Positions 56,421 through 64,000 of a stretch of 64,000 nt of DNA are shown here, in pieces. Numbering within the stretch: the first letter of the stretch is position 1; the number at the start of each line of letters is the position of its first letter. This DNA is from Streptomyces sp. 3214.6. Lineage in GTDB: Bacteria; Actinomycetota; Actinomycetes; Streptomycetales; Streptomycetaceae. The translations under genes were made by a program, and so were the position numbers. The DNA is taken from assembly GCF_900129855.1 (NCBI RefSeq), contig NZ_LT670819.1:7130001-7194000 (forward strand), read 5' to 3'. The notes beneath the pieces were generated by a model that was not told the DNA's origin, did not search any database, and saw only the letters and a list, made by a program, of their open reading frames with translations.

Positions 56421-57101
56421 TCACCCCACCTTCTCGATCACGGCCCGGCGGATGAGGAACTTGCCGGGCTCACGGACCTGTTCGAAGGCCGCGTTGTTGA
56501 GCAGGACGCAGCTGCCGGAGACCGAGGTCACCTCGACGGTCGTGGACTTGTTGTTGTCCAGGTTGGTGACCTTCAGCTTGGTCCCCGCCGGGAACTGGTT
56601 ACTCGACGCGGCCGGGGCACCGCCCTCTCCGGAGAGGGTGACCGTGGACCCGTTGCAGACCTGCCGGCCCGAGGCGGCGGCACCGCCGTTTCCCGCGTTA
56701 CCGGTGTTTCCGGCAGTGCCGGTGTTTCCCGCGGGGGTGGAGGCCGCCTGCGAAGGCTGCGTCGCCTGGGAGTCCTGAGCCGACTCCCCAACGGTGCAAC
56801 CGGACGCCTGCTGCTGGACCTTGATCTGTGCGATGACCGCCTCGCGGTTGGCGATCCGGGCCGTCGACTGGGCGTCGGGATCGGCCCGTTGCCCGTCGAT
56901 GAACCTCTGGTTGTTGCCGAGGGCGGTGGCGAGCCCCTGGCAGACGTTGGAGTCCGCGGCGGCCAGGGGCTTGGCGTTCTGCGGTGTCTGAGCGGCGTTC
57001 GAGGTGCTCGCCATGGCGAAGGCGCCACCTCCCGCCACCGCCGCCGCGCTCACCAGCAGCGCGATCTTCTTCTTCGTACCGAGACTTCTCCTACGCGGCA
57101 T
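56421..57101 (-). CDS. Secreted protein with Thr/Asn-rich linker and barrel-like C-terminus
   Basis: The 226-residue precursor has a signal peptide (KKKIALLVSAAAVAGGGAFA). Mature sequence has an N-terminal helical domain (NVCQGLATALGNNQRFIDGQ, then ARIANREAVIAQI), a linker rich in Asn, Gly and Thr (AGNTGTAGNTGNAGNGG), and a C-terminal domain with VCNGSTVTLSGEGG, FPAGTKLKVTNLDNNKST and FLIRRAVIEKVG. The last part resembles double-psi-beta-barrel sequences of RlpA type, though no catalytic Asp is clear. The helical domain recalls the N-terminal region of the DUF1996 protein. Function is unknown. Confidence 0.75.
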   Translation of the reverse strand: MPRRRSLGTKKKIALLVSAAAVAGGGAFAMASTSNAAQTPQNAKPLAAADSNVCQGLATALGNNQRFIDGQRADPDAQSTARIANREAVIAQIKVQQQASGCTVGESAQDSQATQPSQAASTPAGNTGTAGNTGNAGNGGAAASGRQVCNGSTVTLSGEGGAPAASSNQFPAGTKLKVTNLDNNKSTTVEVTSVSGSCVLLNNAAFEQVREPGKFLIRRAVIEKVG

Positions 57102-57211
57102 GCGCGCCTCCTGAGAGGTTGGGGAGCGTACGCCGCTATGTACGAGATACCGAACGCGGTTACTCAGCGGTTACAGGAGTCAGCGGAAGTGACGTGCGTC
57201 ACGTGCCGTGG

Positions 57212-58069
57212 TCACCCTTGGCCGCCCTGGCTGCCGATGCCGCCCTTGCCGCCCTTGCCGTCCTCGTATGCCACGACCGTGTCGTTGACGTGCCGGAGCA
57301 ACCCCTCCGTCTGGGCGGTGAGTTCGGCCTCACCGCTCTCCACGCCGTCGCCCCACTGCCCGTTCGCGAAGACCACCGAGCGGACGGTCATCACCCGTCG
57401 GAAGACCCCCGCCGAGCCCGGCGGTACCGTCGGCAGACCGGCCTCCGGGGGCGGGTCGAGGGAGACGACCTGGTACGTCACCGGGTCCATCGAGGCCATC
57501 GCGAACACCCGCGAGGCGTCCTCGACCCGCGCGAAGCTGAGCACGGTGACCGTCACCTGCGAGCGCCGGTCGGCGTCCGTGAACAGGGCCGCCGTCAACC
57601 GGGAGCAGGGCTTGCCCTGTTCGATCAGCTGGGCCAGCTCGGGCGACATGCCCCGGGCGCAGTCGGTGGTGGTGGCCAGATCGACGCGCGTGAACCGGGA
57701 GCCGTCCTGTAGTCGGACGCCCGTCGAGGGGAACGCCTGCTCCGGCCGGATGATCGGGCGGGCGAGCAGGGAGGGGAGCGAGCTCGGTGCGTCGGAGGGA
57801 AGGGTGATGTCCACGGAAGGGGCGCCGGCCGCCGGGGGAGCGGAGGCGGCCCGGCTCACGTCGTTCCGGTCCCCGCCCCTGCCCCCGCCGCCGTCTTCGT
57901 CCGCGATCAGTGCGGCGCCGGCGGCGATGGCGGCGACGAGGACGACGCCGGTCCCCGCGACCGCCGTGCGCCGGGTCCGCCGACGCCTGCGTATCCGCTC
58001 CTGCTCGGCCGTGAACTGGGCGTACGGGTCCGGCGGCCCGTACGGGAATCCTTGATCACCGAAGGTCAT
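57212..58069 (-). CDS. Membrane-anchored protein of unknown function
   Basis: The 285-residue protein starts MTFGDQGFPYGPPDPYAQ, has a basic stretch (RIRRRRRTRRT) and one transmembrane helix (AGTGVVLVAAIAAGAALIAD), then about 210 external residues with FTRVDLATTTDCARGMSPEL, GKPCSRLTAALFTDA and a Gly/Lys-rich end. Start ATG 58069 is preferred since the longer frame runs into the 58.1-kb tandem repeats. The same layout occurs in many Streptomyces anchor proteins. Role is unknown. Confidence 0.75.
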   Translation of the reverse strand: MTFGDQGFPYGPPDPYAQFTAEQERIRRRRRTRRTAVAGTGVVLVAAIAAGAALIADEDGGGGRGGDRNDVSRAASAPPAAGAPSVDITLPSDAPSSLPSLLARPIIRPEQAFPSTGVRLQDGSRFTRVDLATTTDCARGMSPELAQLIEQGKPCSRLTAALFTDADRRSQVTVTVLSFARVEDASRVFAMASMDPVTYQVVSLDPPPEAGLPTVPPGSAGVFRRVMTVRSVVFANGQWGDGVESGEAELTAQTEGLLRHVNDTVVAYEDGKGGKGGIGSQGGQG

Positions 58070-58112
58070 GGCGGCGGAGAGTAACAGCGTGTACGGCCTC
58101 GACTCCCGCCGC

Positions 58113-58188
58113 CCGACAAACCGCTGACCAACCGACAAACCGCTGGCCAACCGACAAACCATTGGCTATCCGACGATCCGCTGGCCAA
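58113..58188. repeat. Four tandem 19-bp repeats at the arsC-type 3' end
   Basis: Units CCGACAAACCGCTGACCAA, CCGACAAACCGCTGGCCAA, CCGACAAACCATTGGCTAT and CCGACGATCCGCTGGCCAA lie head to tail (58113-58188). Units 3 and 4 overlap the last codons of the ArsC-like gene and provide its stop. Nineteen is not a multiple of 3, so loss of a unit would change the C-terminus. Confidence 0.85.
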
Positions 58189-58570
58189 CAGCCGAACCGT
58201 CGACTGACCGGCTAACGGACAGGGCGTCCCGAACGGCGTCGTCGGTGCGGGCCACCAGAGCGGTGCCGTCGTCGGCCGTGATGATCGGGCGCTGGATGAG
58301 CTTGGGGTGTGCGGCGAGCGCGCTGATCCAGCGTCCGCGTGCGCTCGCGTCCCGCGGCCAGTCCTTCAGGCCGAGTTCCTCGGCGGCGGCCTCCTGGGTG
58401 CGGGTGATGTCCCAGGGTTCCAGGCCGAGGCGGTCGAGTACGTTCCTGATCTCGTCCTCGCTCGGCACGTCCTCCAGGTAGCGGCGGACGGTGTAGTCGG
58501 CGCCCTCGGCGTCGAGGAGTGCGAGGGCGCTGCGGCACTTGGAACAGGCGGGGTTGATCCAGATTTCCAT
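58166..58570 (-). CDS. ArsC/Spx-family arsenate-reductase-like protein
   Basis: The 134-residue protein has the thioredoxin-like ArsC fold: IWINPACSKCRSALALLD (Cys-x2-Cys active site rather than the single Cys of ArsC), TVRRYLEDVPSEDEI, WPRDASARGRWISALAAHPKLIQRPIIT. The RPI motif is conserved. It may reduce disulfides or act as a regulator; arsenate reduction is not shown, and no ars genes are nearby. The last 13 residues (SVDGSAVGQRIVG) arise from the tandem repeat. Confidence 0.82.
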   Translation of the reverse strand: MEIWINPACSKCRSALALLDAEGADYTVRRYLEDVPSEDEIRNVLDRLGLEPWDITRTQEAAAEELGLKDWPRDASARGRWISALAAHPKLIQRPIITADDGTALVARTDDAVRDALSVSRSVDGSAVGQRIVG

Positions 58571-58710
58571 GCGTCACACGGTAGCGGTCCAGGTCGCCGA
58601 AAGCCCTTGTGATCAGGGGCGATTGTCAGTGGTGGGCAGTAGAATAGAAGCAGTGTTCGAGGGTTCGCCGGAGGTGCCGGCCGGACCCTGACCGCGACAG
58701 GAGGATGCCT

Positions 58711-59025
58711 GTGCCCGCTGCCGCACTGAAGCCGAAGCCGTTGCCGACCCAGTCCACCGCGAAGCGTCCCGTCCAGCTCGATCTGCCCTATGTGCCCGTC
58801 AAGAAGCGGCCGTTGCCGCCGGGGCGTCCGCGCGACTGGTACGTCATGCACAACCGCCGCCTCAAGGCGATGCGCCTCGCCATCGCCCTGCTCGACCTCG
58901 GGGTCTACATGCCCAACCAGGCCCGCAACGAGAAGATCCGCAGCACGGCGCAGCTGATCGGCGTTCACCCGCCGTCGGACACGACGTGCCACATGGTGCG
59001 AGCGCTGTTGCGTTACTCGCGGTGA
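58711..59025 (+). CDS. Conserved small basic protein
   Basis: The 104-residue protein is Pro- and Lys-rich at the start (KPKPLPTQSTAKRPVQLDLPY) and ends with a helical part (MRLAIALLDLGVYMPNQARN, SDTTCHMVRALLRYSR). GTG 58711 is preferred over ATG 58705 because ACAGGAGG is then 6 bp away rather than adjoining. It looks like a conserved Streptomyces protein of unknown function. It is on its own transcript and follows the divergent ArsC gene. Confidence 0.7.
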   Translation: MPAAALKPKPLPTQSTAKRPVQLDLPYVPVKKRPLPPGRPRDWYVMHNRRLKAMRLAIALLDLGVYMPNQARNEKIRSTAQLIGVHPPSDTTCHMVRALLRYSR

Positions 59026-59094
59026 GACGGGCGCCGGGCGCCGCCGCTCATGACGGCGCCCGGTCCCGGCACGGCCCAGTGAGCCAACCCGGAC

Positions 59095-60303
59095 CTACCC
59101 CGCCACCTGCCCCGCCGACTGCGCCGCCAACTCCTTCTCCACCGGCGTCCGGAACCTCGGCGTCACCCGGGTCGCCCCCAGCCACGCCCCCAACCGCTCC
59201 GCCTCCGCTTCGATCGCCGCCTTCGCGTCGCCGCCCACGCCCTCCTCGTCCAGGATCTGCCACACGATCCGCCCGCCGGGGCGCTGGGCCCAAGCCCCCA
59301 CCACCCGGCCGTTCCACCACACCGTCGGCCCGACGTTCCCGCTGTAGTCGAACAGGGCGGGGCGCAACTCCGGGGCGAGGTACCAGTCCCGGCCCTGCCA
59401 GCCCATCGCGGTCGGGTCGAGGGCGGGCAGCAGGGCCGCCCACGGTTCCCCGGCGCCGGTCACCGGCTCCTCGTCCCCCTCGACGACGTACCCCGTGCCC
59501 TCGTCCAGCGTCACCGCCCGTGCCCCGATCGCCGTCAGTGCCCGGCGGACGTCCGTGACCCGCCAGCCCGTCCACCACTTGAGGTCCGCCTCGGTGGCCG
59601 GGCCGCACGCCGTCAGCCACTGTCTCAGCAGCTCCGACTGGGCGTCCGCCACCGGGAGTTCGGGGTGTTCGGGGGCCACGGCCCAGCGGAACTGGCTCGA
59701 CGTCCACGAGCCCAGGGGACGGCCCCTGACCACCTTGCCCTCGACGCCCAGCACCTTCAGCAGGCGCGTCACCACGGTGTGGACGCCCTCGTAGCTCTTC
59801 CCCGCCGCGTACACGAACTGCTCGCGCAGGCGCGGCTCCTCACGGGACAGCTCGGCCGCCGTCGCCTGGCCGAGCCGGGCCAGGGCGGCCAGCGCCGACT
59901 CCTCGACCTCCTTCAGCCAGGCCGCGTCCGGCGCACCGGCCTTCGCCATGTCCTTCACCAGGGTGGCCCGCTCCCGGGCCGCGACCGCGAGACCCGTCGA
60001 GGCGTGCACGACGGCCGTCAACTCCGTCGGGAACACGAAGACCGTGTGCCGCATCCCGTGCATGCGCACCAGGCTCCGGTCCACGTACAGCGCCCGGTCG
60101 GTGTCCGGCACGGTCGCCGACGCGTCGGCGAGGCGGGCGCCGACCGCCAGATACACCGTCGCCGGGTCCGAGCCGTGCAGGGCGACGAGCGCGTCGGCCA
60201 CCGCCTCGGGCGTCGCGACCCGCGCCCCGGGGGCCAGCCGGTGCCGTAGAGCCAGTCTGGCCCGCCGCTCCGCCACCCCGATGTACCGCAGCCCGTCACC
60301 CAT
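59095..60303 (-). CDS. Winged-helix DNA-glycosylase-like protein (AlkZ/YcaQ superfamily)
   Basis: The 402-residue protein belongs to the HTH_42/YcaQ superfamily: three winged-helix units, with LVALHGSDPATVYLAVGAR near residue 40, RMHGMRHTVFVFP, and FDYSGNVGPTVWWNGRVVGAW near the end. AlkZ-type relatives excise alkylated or cross-linked bases. The QxQ-type catalytic motif of AlkZ is not evident here; LHGSDPA occupies its place, as in a distinct actinobacterial subgroup. ATG 60303 has GGAGG 8 bp upstream. It is on its own transcript. Confidence 0.78.
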   Translation of the reverse strand: MGDGLRYIGVAERRARLALRHRLAPGARVATPEAVADALVALHGSDPATVYLAVGARLADASATVPDTDRALYVDRSLVRMHGMRHTVFVFPTELTAVVHASTGLAVAARERATLVKDMAKAGAPDAAWLKEVEESALAALARLGQATAAELSREEPRLREQFVYAAGKSYEGVHTVVTRLLKVLGVEGKVVRGRPLGSWTSSQFRWAVAPEHPELPVADAQSELLRQWLTACGPATEADLKWWTGWRVTDVRRALTAIGARAVTLDEGTGYVVEGDEEPVTGAGEPWAALLPALDPTAMGWQGRDWYLAPELRPALFDYSGNVGPTVWWNGRVVGAWAQRPGGRIVWQILDEEGVGGDAKAAIEAEAERLGAWLGATRVTPRFRTPVEKELAAQSAGQVAG

Positions 60304-60523
60304 CCGGCCTCCACCCCTCGTCGCTGTCCGCTTCCGGCACGCGTCTTCCGGCACTCGTCCCTGTCCGCATCCTGCCCGACGCCACTGACAGTCGGGCCCG
60401 GCGCCGTCATCACCCGTTCGCCGTACCCGGAATGCGGGGGCCCCGCTCCCGGCCTTCACTGCGAACAGGAAGCCGCAGGCACTGTGCCGACCGGGAGGCA
60501 GGCGTGATGTGCAGGAGACACGG

Positions 60524-61864
60524 ATGACCGCCCCCGACGAGCGTGCCCGGCGCGGCAGGGACGCCCGCAGACGCGTCTCCCGCTCCGCCCACGCCGCCTG
60601 GCTCCCGCCCGTCGACCGGCCCGACCCAGTCGCCGTGCTGGAGCGGCAGGGCCGGGACCGGCTGCCCGAGCTGCTGCCGGTCCGCTACGGGCGGATGGCC
60701 GACTCGCCCTTCGCCTTCCTGCGCGGCTCGGCCGCCGTCATGGCCGCCGATCTGGCGGCACAGCCGCACACCGGCCTGACCGTCCAGCTGTGCGGGGACG
60801 CGCACCTGCTCAACTTCGGGGTGTACGCCTCCCCGGAACGGGCCCTGCTCTTCGACCTCAACGACTTCGACGAGACGTTCCCCGGCCCCTTCGAGTGGGA
60901 CGTCAAACGGCTCGCCGTCTCCGTCGCCGTGGCCGGCCGCGAGAACGGCCACCCCGAGACCAAGGTGCACCGCGCCGCCCTGGAGTCCGTGGCCGCCTAC
61001 CGCACCGGCATACGGCGGCTCTCCCGGCTCGGCGAGCTCGCCGTCTGGTACGAACACATCGATGCCGACCAGCTGGTGCCCCTGCTGCGCTCCGCCCGAC
61101 GGCGCAAACGGGTCGAGGTGAGCCTCACCCGGGCCCGCCGCCGCACCAGCCTGCAGGCCCTCGACAAGCTCACCGAGGTCGTCGACGGACACCGCCGCAT
61201 CATCCAGGACCCGCCGCTGCTCGAACCCGCCGGCGCCTCCGACGGCGCCTCCCTGCGGAAGATCTTCAGCGACTACCGCTCCACCCTCGCCGAGGAGCGC
61301 CGCGCGCTGCTGGACCGCTACCACTTCGTCGACGCCGCCCGCAAGGTCGTCGGCGTCGGCAGCGTCGGCATGCGCTGCTTCATCGTGCTGCTCACCGGCC
61401 GCGACACCGACGATCCGCTGTTCCTGCAGATCAAGGAGGCCCGCGAGTCCGTCCTGGAGGAACACCTGCCGACCGGCCCCTACGTCCATCCCGGCCACCG
61501 GGTCGTCGCCGGGCAGCGGCTGCTGCAGGCCGCCGGCGACATCTTCCTCGGCTGGATGACCGGGCCGCAGGGGCGCGCCTTCTACTGGCGCCAACTGCGC
61601 GACATGAAGGGCTCCGCCGCCGTCGCCGGGATGTCCCCGGCCGACCTCCTGGTCTACGCCCGGCTGTGCGGCACCGCCCTGGCCCGCGCGCACGCCCGCT
61701 CCGGTGACCGTCTCGCCATCGCCGGCTACCTGGGCGGCTCCGACACCTTCGAACGCGCCGTCGCCGACTTCGCCCTCGCCTACGCCACCCAGACCGCCGC
61801 CGACCAGGCGACGCTGGCCGCGGCGATCGACGCGCGGGTGGTGACGGCCAGGCCAGGAGTATGA
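60524..61864 (+). CDS. DUF2252-family protein (kinase-like fold)
   Basis: The 446-residue protein has the DUF2252 hallmarks: LCGDAHLLNFGVYASPE with the HxxN-type catalytic-loop pattern, FDLNDFDETFPGPFEWDVKRL as a DFD-like metal site, and a helical C-lobe. The family is related to aminoglycoside/choline-type phosphotransferases by fold, but no substrate is known. ATG 60524 has AGGAG 9 bp upstream. It converges with the hydrolase gene with 2 bp between the stops. Confidence 0.85.
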   Translation: MTAPDERARRGRDARRRVSRSAHAAWLPPVDRPDPVAVLERQGRDRLPELLPVRYGRMADSPFAFLRGSAAVMAADLAAQPHTGLTVQLCGDAHLLNFGVYASPERALLFDLNDFDETFPGPFEWDVKRLAVSVAVAGRENGHPETKVHRAALESVAAYRTGIRRLSRLGELAVWYEHIDADQLVPLLRSARRRKRVEVSLTRARRRTSLQALDKLTEVVDGHRRIIQDPPLLEPAGASDGASLRKIFSDYRSTLAEERRALLDRYHFVDAARKVVGVGSVGMRCFIVLLTGRDTDDPLFLQIKEARESVLEEHLPTGPYVHPGHRVVAGQRLLQAAGDIFLGWMTGPQGRAFYWRQLRDMKGSAAVAGMSPADLLVYARLCGTALARAHARSGDRLAIAGYLGGSDTFERAVADFALAYATQTAADQATLAAAIDARVVTARPGV

Positions 61865-61866
61865 GG

Positions 61867-62640
61867 TCAACTCCGCAATGGGCGCGGGGAGTTCAGCAGG
61901 GACTTCACGAACTCCCGTCGGTCGTCGGCGTGGTCGTGGAACCAGAGCCCCAGACGGTGTCCCGCATCGGGGAGTTCGAACCTCGTGTACCGGGCGCGGG
62001 CGGCGAGCGCGTCCTGGACGGCCGCGGTCACCTCCGGCGGGATCACCGCGTCGGTGCCCGGCACGGCGAGCACCGCCCGGCCCTCGTACGCCCGCAGCAC
62101 GTCGAGGGCGGGCGCCTCCCGCCAGCTGCCGGGCCGCCGGATGATCGCGCTGAACTCCCCGTCGCCCTCCCCGAACGGCACCTCCCACGCCTGCGCCGCG
62201 TACACCGCGGGCGAGCACAGTCCCAGGGCCGTCACCCGGGGGCCGTACTTGGCGGCGAGGTCGGCCACCGTCTGTCCGCTCATGCTGAACCCGACGAGCG
62301 CCAGTGGCGCGTGTGCCGGAACATGGGCGTCGATCACCGAGGACGCCTGCTCGAAGCGTCGACGCAGGCTCAACTCCCCGAGTGCGCCGGTGCTTTCGCC
62401 GTGCCCGGAGAAGTCGAAGGCGAGGACGCGGCAGCCCTGGGCCGTGAACTCCCGGAGCAGCGGCAGCAGTCGCTCCTTGCTGCCGTTGCCCGCGCCGTGC
62501 AGCACAACGGCGGTGGCGCCCCCCGGTCCACCGCCGTCGGCCTCACCGCCGTCGGCGTCGGCGTTTCCGTCGCCGCCGCCGCAGACGCCGCTGAGTCGTT
62601 CACCGTCGAACTCGTGCGTGAAAGAGGTCAGTTCGCTCAT
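61867..62640 (-). CDS. Alpha/beta hydrolase
   Basis: The 257-residue protein has an alpha/beta-hydrolase fold: VVLHGAGNGSKERL (oxyanion), LAFDFSGHGESTG, nucleophile Ser in LVGFSMSGQT, and late His in LPDAGHRLGLWF. A Gly/Asp/Ala-rich insert at residues 22-41 is unusual. It converges with the DUF2252 gene. Substrate is unknown. Confidence 0.85.
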   Translation of the reverse strand: MSELTSFTHEFDGERLSGVCGGGDGNADADGGEADGGGPGGATAVVLHGAGNGSKERLLPLLREFTAQGCRVLAFDFSGHGESTGALGELSLRRRFEQASSVIDAHVPAHAPLALVGFSMSGQTVADLAAKYGPRVTALGLCSPAVYAAQAWEVPFGEGDGEFSAIIRRPGSWREAPALDVLRAYEGRAVLAVPGTDAVIPPEVTAAVQDALAARARYTRFELPDAGHRLGLWFHDHADDRREFVKSLLNSPRPLRS

Positions 62641-62660
62641 ACGCCGAGGGTAGGCCGCGC

Positions 62661-63338
62661 CTATTCGCCGGCCTGGGTGGGCGCGCAGTCCATGTAGGAG
62701 CCGGACTCGTACGCCGCCTTGTCGCTGTCGCGGGCCCGGATGGCGTCGACGAGACGGGCGTGGTCCTGGAACTGCTCGGGGCGCAACGCGTCGCCGAAGT
62801 GGTCCAGGAGCGAGTCCCGGATCACCTCGCCGAGGTCCGCGTGCAACTCGGCCAGGACCGTGTTGTGGGACGCCGAGACGACGGCCAGGTGAAACGCCAC
62901 GTCCGCGTTGACGAAGCCGACCCGGTCACCGGCCGACCAGGCCTGTTCCCGCTGGACCAGCAGCGCGTCGAGCCGCTCCAGGTCCTCCGGCGTACGGCGC
63001 GCGGAGGCCAGCCGCGCCGCACGGATCTCCAGGGCGCCGCGCACCTCGGCGACGTCATCGGTGTGGGCCTTCGCGAACCGCGTCCGCATCATCCCGGCGA
63101 GTTCGCTGGTCGCCCGCACATAGGAGCCGGAGCCATGGCGGATGTCCAGCAGGCCCGTGTGCGCCAGCGCCCTGATCGCCTCACGCACCGTGTTGCGGGC
63201 CACTCCGAGCTGCTCGACCAGCTCCGTCTCGGTGGGGATGCGCGAGCCCACCGGCCAGGCTCCGGAGGTGATCTGCTTCCGCAGCTGGGCGATCACCTTG
63301 TCCGACAGCGCTTCTCGACGAACGGGATCCAGATTCAT
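62661..63338 (-). CDS. FadR-subfamily GntR regulator
   Basis: The 225-residue protein has a GntR winged helix (RIPTETELVEQLGVARNTVREAIRALAHTG) and a C-terminal FCD helical domain with metal-binding His in DVAFHLAVVSASHN. It ends 20 bp from the hydrolase start, both on the minus strand. It is divergent from the MFS gene at 63441, and the 102-bp gap holds TNGTNNNACNA-type and GGATGA motifs. It probably controls the transporter in response to an organic acid or similar effector. Confidence 0.9.
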   Translation of the reverse strand: MNLDPVRREALSDKVIAQLRKQITSGAWPVGSRIPTETELVEQLGVARNTVREAIRALAHTGLLDIRHGSGSYVRATSELAGMMRTRFAKAHTDDVAEVRGALEIRAARLASARRTPEDLERLDALLVQREQAWSAGDRVGFVNADVAFHLAVVSASHNTVLAELHADLGEVIRDSLLDHFGDALRPEQFQDHARLVDAIRARDSDKAAYESGSYMDCAPTQAGE

Positions 63339-63357
63339 CCCGTCAGTCTATGTCAGC

Positions 63358-63435
63358 ACTCATCCTATGACCCTGTGTAAAAGTCGTCCTACAACTGGAT
63401 GACGAAAACACTGGACATCGAGTCATGGGATGAGT
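63358..63435. promoter_or_regulatory. Operator-like motifs between the FadR-type regulator and MFS gene
   Basis: TCGTCCTACAA (63384-63394) matches the FadR-family consensus TNGTNNNACNA. ACTCATCCTATG (63358-63369) and CATGGGATGAGT (63424-63435) are inverted copies with one mismatch, flanking it. These repeats would allow coordinated repression of both genes. Confidence 0.5.
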
Positions 63436-63440
63436 CTACG

Positions 63441-64000
63441 ATGACGTCCATGCCGAAGGATGAGCTCAAGAACCGCGTCTCGCGCACCGGCCAGGCAGCT
63501 TCCCTCAGCACTTCCCGGGGGACGCGCCAGCTGACGGTGGTGGCCCTCGTACTCGCGGCGCTGAACCTGCGCCCGGGGGTCACCAGCCTCGGGCCCGTCC
63601 TCGAAGAGGTCCGCGACACCCTCGCCATGAGCGGCACGGTCGCCGGACTGCTGACCTCCATTCCGGCCGTCTGTTTCGCGTTGATCGGCTCGACGGCCCC
63701 CGCGCTCGCCCGGCGGTACGGGGCGAGCGGCGCCATCGCGGCCGGCGCGGCGGTGCTGACGGTCGGCCTCGCACTGCGGCCGTTCGCCGCCGGCGCCGTC
63801 CTGTTCGTCGTCCTGACCGCCCTGTCGCTGGCGGGCATCGCCATCGCCAACGTCCTGCTCCCGGCCGTCGTCAAGCAGCGCTTCCCCGACCGGGTGGGCG
63901 CGATGACCGGGCTGTACTCCATGGCGTTGAACGTCGGCGCCTCCAGCGCCGCCGCCGTCACCGTTCCGCTGACCGAGGCGTTCGGCGGCGACTGGCGGTA
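63441..64000 (+). CDS. CynX/NimT-type MFS transporter, 3' end missing
   Basis: The frame runs off the window end; 186 residues are visible. After a hydrophilic start, LTVVALVLAALNLRPGVTSLGPVLEEV is the signature of the CynX/NimT MFS group (cyanate, nitroimidazole and related small-molecule transport). ATG 63441 is used; ATG 63450 is also possible. The divergent FadR-type gene likely regulates it. Confidence 0.85.
   Translation, partial: MTSMPKDELKNRVSRTGQAASLSTSRGTRQLTVVALVLAALNLRPGVTSLGPVLEEVRDTLAMSGTVAGLLTSIPAVCFALIGSTAPALARRYGASGAIAAGAAVLTVGLALRPFAAGAVLFVVLTALSLAGIAIANVLLPAVVKQRFPDRVGAMTGLYSMALNVGASSAAAVTVPLTEAFGGDWR

Noticed and set aside
53087..56455. Plus-strand 1122-codon frame
   Set aside because: Opposite the HEAT-repeat gene and glnII; no recognisable domain.

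Overview
The window reads as a high-GC actinobacterial chromosome, almost certainly Streptomyces: very high G/C at third codon positions, frequent GTG and TTG starts, GTGA stop/start overlaps, many secreted or lipoprotein products, and a gene set (glnE, glnII, malR-malEFG-aglA, nsrR/hmp, a bifunctional amylase-pullulanase) known from the Streptomyces core chromosome. I see no rRNA, tRNA, CRISPR array or intact insertion sequence.

Layout. 1-4.7 kb: a drug-efflux-type MFS gene with its TetR regulator, a membrane-anchored endonuclease/exonuclease/phosphatase-fold protein and a second MFS transporter behind a perfect palindrome. 4.7-9.1 kb is a small accessory patch: a decayed SpoIIE-type phosphatase, an orphan WapI-like immunity gene, a GntR regulator broken by an in-frame TAG, and a divergent operon of three tiny genes joined by GTGA overlaps, ending in a 24-residue membrane peptide; then a GNAT acetyltransferase, a Cys/His-rich membrane protein and a DJ-1/PfpI protein. 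9.1-19.2 kb: nadE, a secreted S53 protease, a protein carrying an eCIS-associated N-terminal motif, a DUF3105/DUF305 pair, nsrR and hmp, with matching candidate NsrR operators in front of both.

19.5-25.1 kb: a glutamine-synthetase-like gene (glnA2 type), a secreted phosphoesterase and glnE. 25.4-41.2 kb is the maltodextrin block: a PAP2 phosphatase, malR, malE-malF-malG, aglA, an Fpg-type glycosylase, a secreted alpha-amylase and an 1813-residue amylase-pullulanase. Secreted enzymes cut starch and pullulan, the ABC importer takes up maltodextrins, and AglA splits them inside the cell. CTTGCA/TGCAAG-type motifs at malR, malE, the amylase and the pullulanase suggest one MalR regulon. The importer ATPase is not in the window; in Streptomyces the shared ATPase MsiK normally serves this role.

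41.3-53.2 kb: an environmental phosphatase with a receiver domain, a tautomerase, a TetR regulator, a sigma-like/secreted fusion protein, a TPR protein, a lipoprotein, a Gln/Asn-rich DUF1996 secreted protein, a two-component system, an epimerase, a receiverless winged-helix regulator and a 40-codon ORF just upstream of it. 53.2-64 kb: a HEAT-repeat protein, glnII with a GlnR-like box, two secreted or membrane proteins, an ArsC-like protein whose 3' end lies in a 19-bp tandem repeat, a DNA-glycosylase-like winged-helix protein, a DUF2252 protein, a hydrolase, and a FadR-type regulator divergent from a CynX/NimT-type MFS gene cut by the window end.

Large intergenic inverted repeats (25.2, 31.4 and 43.0 kb) and short tandem repeats (14.2, 19.4, 52.6 and 58.1 kb) are the main structure that genes do not explain.
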